In this document: piece after piece, positions 62,490 to 64,000 of the stretch
Layout of the letters: every line of letters begins with the position of its first letter
How positions within the stretch are numbered: position 1 is the first letter of the stretch
Source: Escherichia coli
GTDB taxonomy: Bacteria > Pseudomonadota > Gammaproteobacteria > Enterobacterales > Enterobacteriaceae
Direction: 5' to 3'
Assembly: GCF_036503815.1 (NCBI RefSeq)
Contig: NZ_AP027764.1
Span: 3,844,001-3,908,000, forward strand
DNA: 64,000 nt
Program-made: the position numbers and the translations under genes
The notes under the pieces: generated by a model
What the model saw: only the letters and a program-made list of their open reading frames with translations
What the model was told of the DNA's origin: nothing
Databases searched by the model: none

Positions 62490-62743
62490 GTCCCCCTTAA
62501 TTATGCAATGAGTATTTGATCATGTATAAGCAATGAAAAACAGCTTTAGGTAATAAGGAACACCTCAATTATTGAACATAAAATGCGAATTATTTAGTAC
62601 AAAAAAAGCAGCATTACGTGATTTTTCCCTGGGAGTACAGTGTGAAGTTTCCGGCATGGCGGGATGCGGATGGGTTTGAACTGGGGTGATTAGGCACTAC
62701 ATGTCTACATTTGCCCGGTCTCCAACCCATCAATCTTATAAAC
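62490..62743. other. Intergenic segment with a copy of the yafV 3' end
   Basis: AT-rich, without a gene. At 62641-62690 it repeats the yafV terminus (GAAGTTTCCGGCATGGCGGG and following, with a few changes), the likely trace of a duplication or recombination event. Confidence 0.75.
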
Positions 62744-64000
62744 TTAACCTCGGCTCACCGTTTTCGATTCCATCCAATAAATGACCCGGTTGGATGTGGG
62801 CTGATCGCCAACAACTTTGCCATCTGCAGAGATTAGCTTCAGCTCTTTATTAGCCTCATCACCGAAGTAAATCATGCGGTAGCGAAAATAACCGCCCCAG
62901 GGTTCGCGTCCACCCAGCGAACTTTGCATAAACCAGGCGCGGGAGTCGTGAACCTGGTCATCATAGAGAGCCAGTAATTCAGCACAGGGCTTAGTACGCG
63001 TTCCCGTTCCCAGTGAATCAATAAAAAATTGTGGATAGAGTCCGTCTCCCATAGCCTTAATTTGCTGATATTCTTTTGCTTCATCATCGCCATTAATCAG
63101 ATACACCGGATATTTAGGAATGACATCCACAAGAATCTGAATGGCTCTCTCCGTGACGCTGCCGTTAATATCGCGCGTCCATCCTTTATAATCGCTCTGA
63201 AATTCTCGGGCTGCCTCTCGCAACTGGTACTGAGCGTTTGTCGGGTCAAGGATAGGTATGCCCTGATTACTTTCATCAAGTGTGCCATTGCCTTTCTGCT
63301 TGTTCGCCCGCTCTTTTTCGATATTTTCCATTTGTTCTTCGCGCGCTTGGGCCTCTTTATCAAGTCCATCTTTATCCAGCTGTGGCGCCTTAATATAAAA
63401 AGGTTGCACAAGAAGGCTGTTGTTCGCATAGCGACCAATACGCCAGGCGGTGATCCAGCCGATCTGATCGCTAATTGCGCTTTCAAGAACCTGGGCAAGT
63501 TGATAGGGGTGATAACCTTCCCTCGTATCAATCATTTCTTCTGTACCCTGCAAGGTGGTGTTCAGCAGCGTTTGTCGCCAGATGTTGAAGCGTTTTGTTA
63601 ATGAATTAGCAATCGTAAATTCCTTTACGCTAGAAGGACTCATAATTCGCAGAGGCGACACACCTTTTATTAATGGAGTAACAAATTTAGAATAAACAGA
63701 AAGTGGTGCTCCTGAATCAAATGCAGCAAGATACATATCATGCAGGGCTATCTGAGAAAGAATTTCGCCTGAGTCACCACAGGACTTCCCCTGATCGCGA
63801 ACGGGATAGCCACCACCGACATCAGAGTGCATCCCCGGATAGATAACTTCCTCTGCATATAAAGGATAATTGCCTTCAGGACGACGGATTGAATCCAGCG
63901 GAAAGCACAACCGCTGTTCATGCGCAGCGACGAAGTGGCGGCAGCATTTAATCAGGCCGGGAAACTGCGTCTCATCAGGGAGTTGCTGAGTACTATCGGC
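62744..64000 (-). CDS. Tle1-like T6SS phospholipase effector, 3' part (runs off window)
   Basis: 419 codons open to the window edge, so the N-terminal part is missing here. CRHFVAAHEQRLCFPLDSIR and PGMHSDVGGGYP are hallmark segments of the Tle1/DUF2235 lipase family, where HSDVGGG carries catalytic residues; the nucleophile Ser motif would lie beyond 64000. The C-terminal region is long and helical with a charged linker (EQMENIEKERANKQKGNG). Such effectors are delivered by type VI secretion, and sites like VgrG are expected further right. Confidence 0.8.
   Translation of the reverse strand, partial: ADSTQQLPDETQFPGLIKCCRHFVAAHEQRLCFPLDSIRRPEGNYPLYAEEVIYPGMHSDVGGGYPVRDQGKSCGDSGEILSQIALHDMYLAAFDSGAPLSVYSKFVTPLIKGVSPLRIMSPSSVKEFTIANSLTKRFNIWRQTLLNTTLQGTEEMIDTREGYHPYQLAQVLESAISDQIGWITAWRIGRYANNSLLVQPFYIKAPQLDKDGLDKEAQAREEQMENIEKERANKQKGNGTLDESNQGIPILDPTNAQYQLREAAREFQSDYKGWTRDINGSVTERAIQILVDVIPKYPVYLINGDDEAKEYQQIKAMGDGLYPQFFIDSLGTGTRTKPCAELLALYDDQVHDSRAWFMQSSLGGREPWGGYFRYRMIYFGDEANKELKLISADGKVVGDQPTSNRVIYWMESKTVSRG

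Overview
The window is chromosomal DNA of Escherichia coli, not of the K-12 type throughout. The backbone is immediately recognisable (ecp pilus operon, ykgJ, yagU, paoABCD, thrW, proBA, phoE, crl, frsA, gpt, pepD, dinB, yafLKJ, gmhA, fadE, ivy, yafV) and runs in the reverse orientation to the usual K-12 map. Several accessory segments differ from K-12: a satellite-type integrated element at thrW, an intact rtcB2-prfH pair, and the edge of a type VI secretion/H-repeat region after yafV.

Layout. 1-858: long AT-rich control region of the pilus operon. 859-7699: ecpRABCDE, the E. coli common pilus (regulator, major pilin, two chaperones, usher, tip adhesin). 8013-9205: ykgJ and yagU. 9611-14473: paoABCD, the periplasmic molybdenum aldehyde oxidase with its cofactor-maturation protein, ending in a broken MobA/MocA-like reading frame. 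14593-20932: two regulator-plus-target modules, a LysR gene divergent from a secreted alpha/beta hydrolase and an exporter, and a LysR gene divergent from a short-chain dehydrogenase, with a small DUF1471-type protein between.

21058-36914: a 15.8 kb integrated element in the 3' end of tRNA-Thr (thrW). From the tRNA inward it has a P4-type integrase, a gene behind a LexA-like box, a palindrome array, AlpA, an AntA antirepressor, an Icd-like/antisense immunity segment, a string of small early genes, a P4-family primase-helicase, an iteron-rich putative origin, a ProQ/FinO protein, and a PerC-family gene interrupted by a complete IS3. Then come cargo genes (a lipoprotein, a membrane protein, small DNA-binding proteins), a repeat cluster and, at the far end, a two-gene unit containing a putative abortive-infection (putAbiC-like) membrane protein. 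No capsid, tail, psu or sid genes are seen, so it looks like a phage satellite or phage-inducible island rather than a complete prophage. The putAbiC-like pair and the adjoining TTGACACTTTTTCGCG repeats are the best candidates for an undescribed system.

36898-60140: conserved backbone, with strain-specific events: intact RNA ligase RtcB2 and release factor PrfH with ATGA coupling, loss of yafNO between dinB and yafP, the lafU/lfhA scar of the Flag-2 flagellar locus, and a REP array beside its RayT transposase. 60141-64000: decayed H-repeats, an orphan ICE-type gene, an unknown gene and the 3' part of a Tle1-like phospholipase effector running off the window. A second copy of the yafV 3' end at 62641-62690 brackets part of this block and marks a past recombination.
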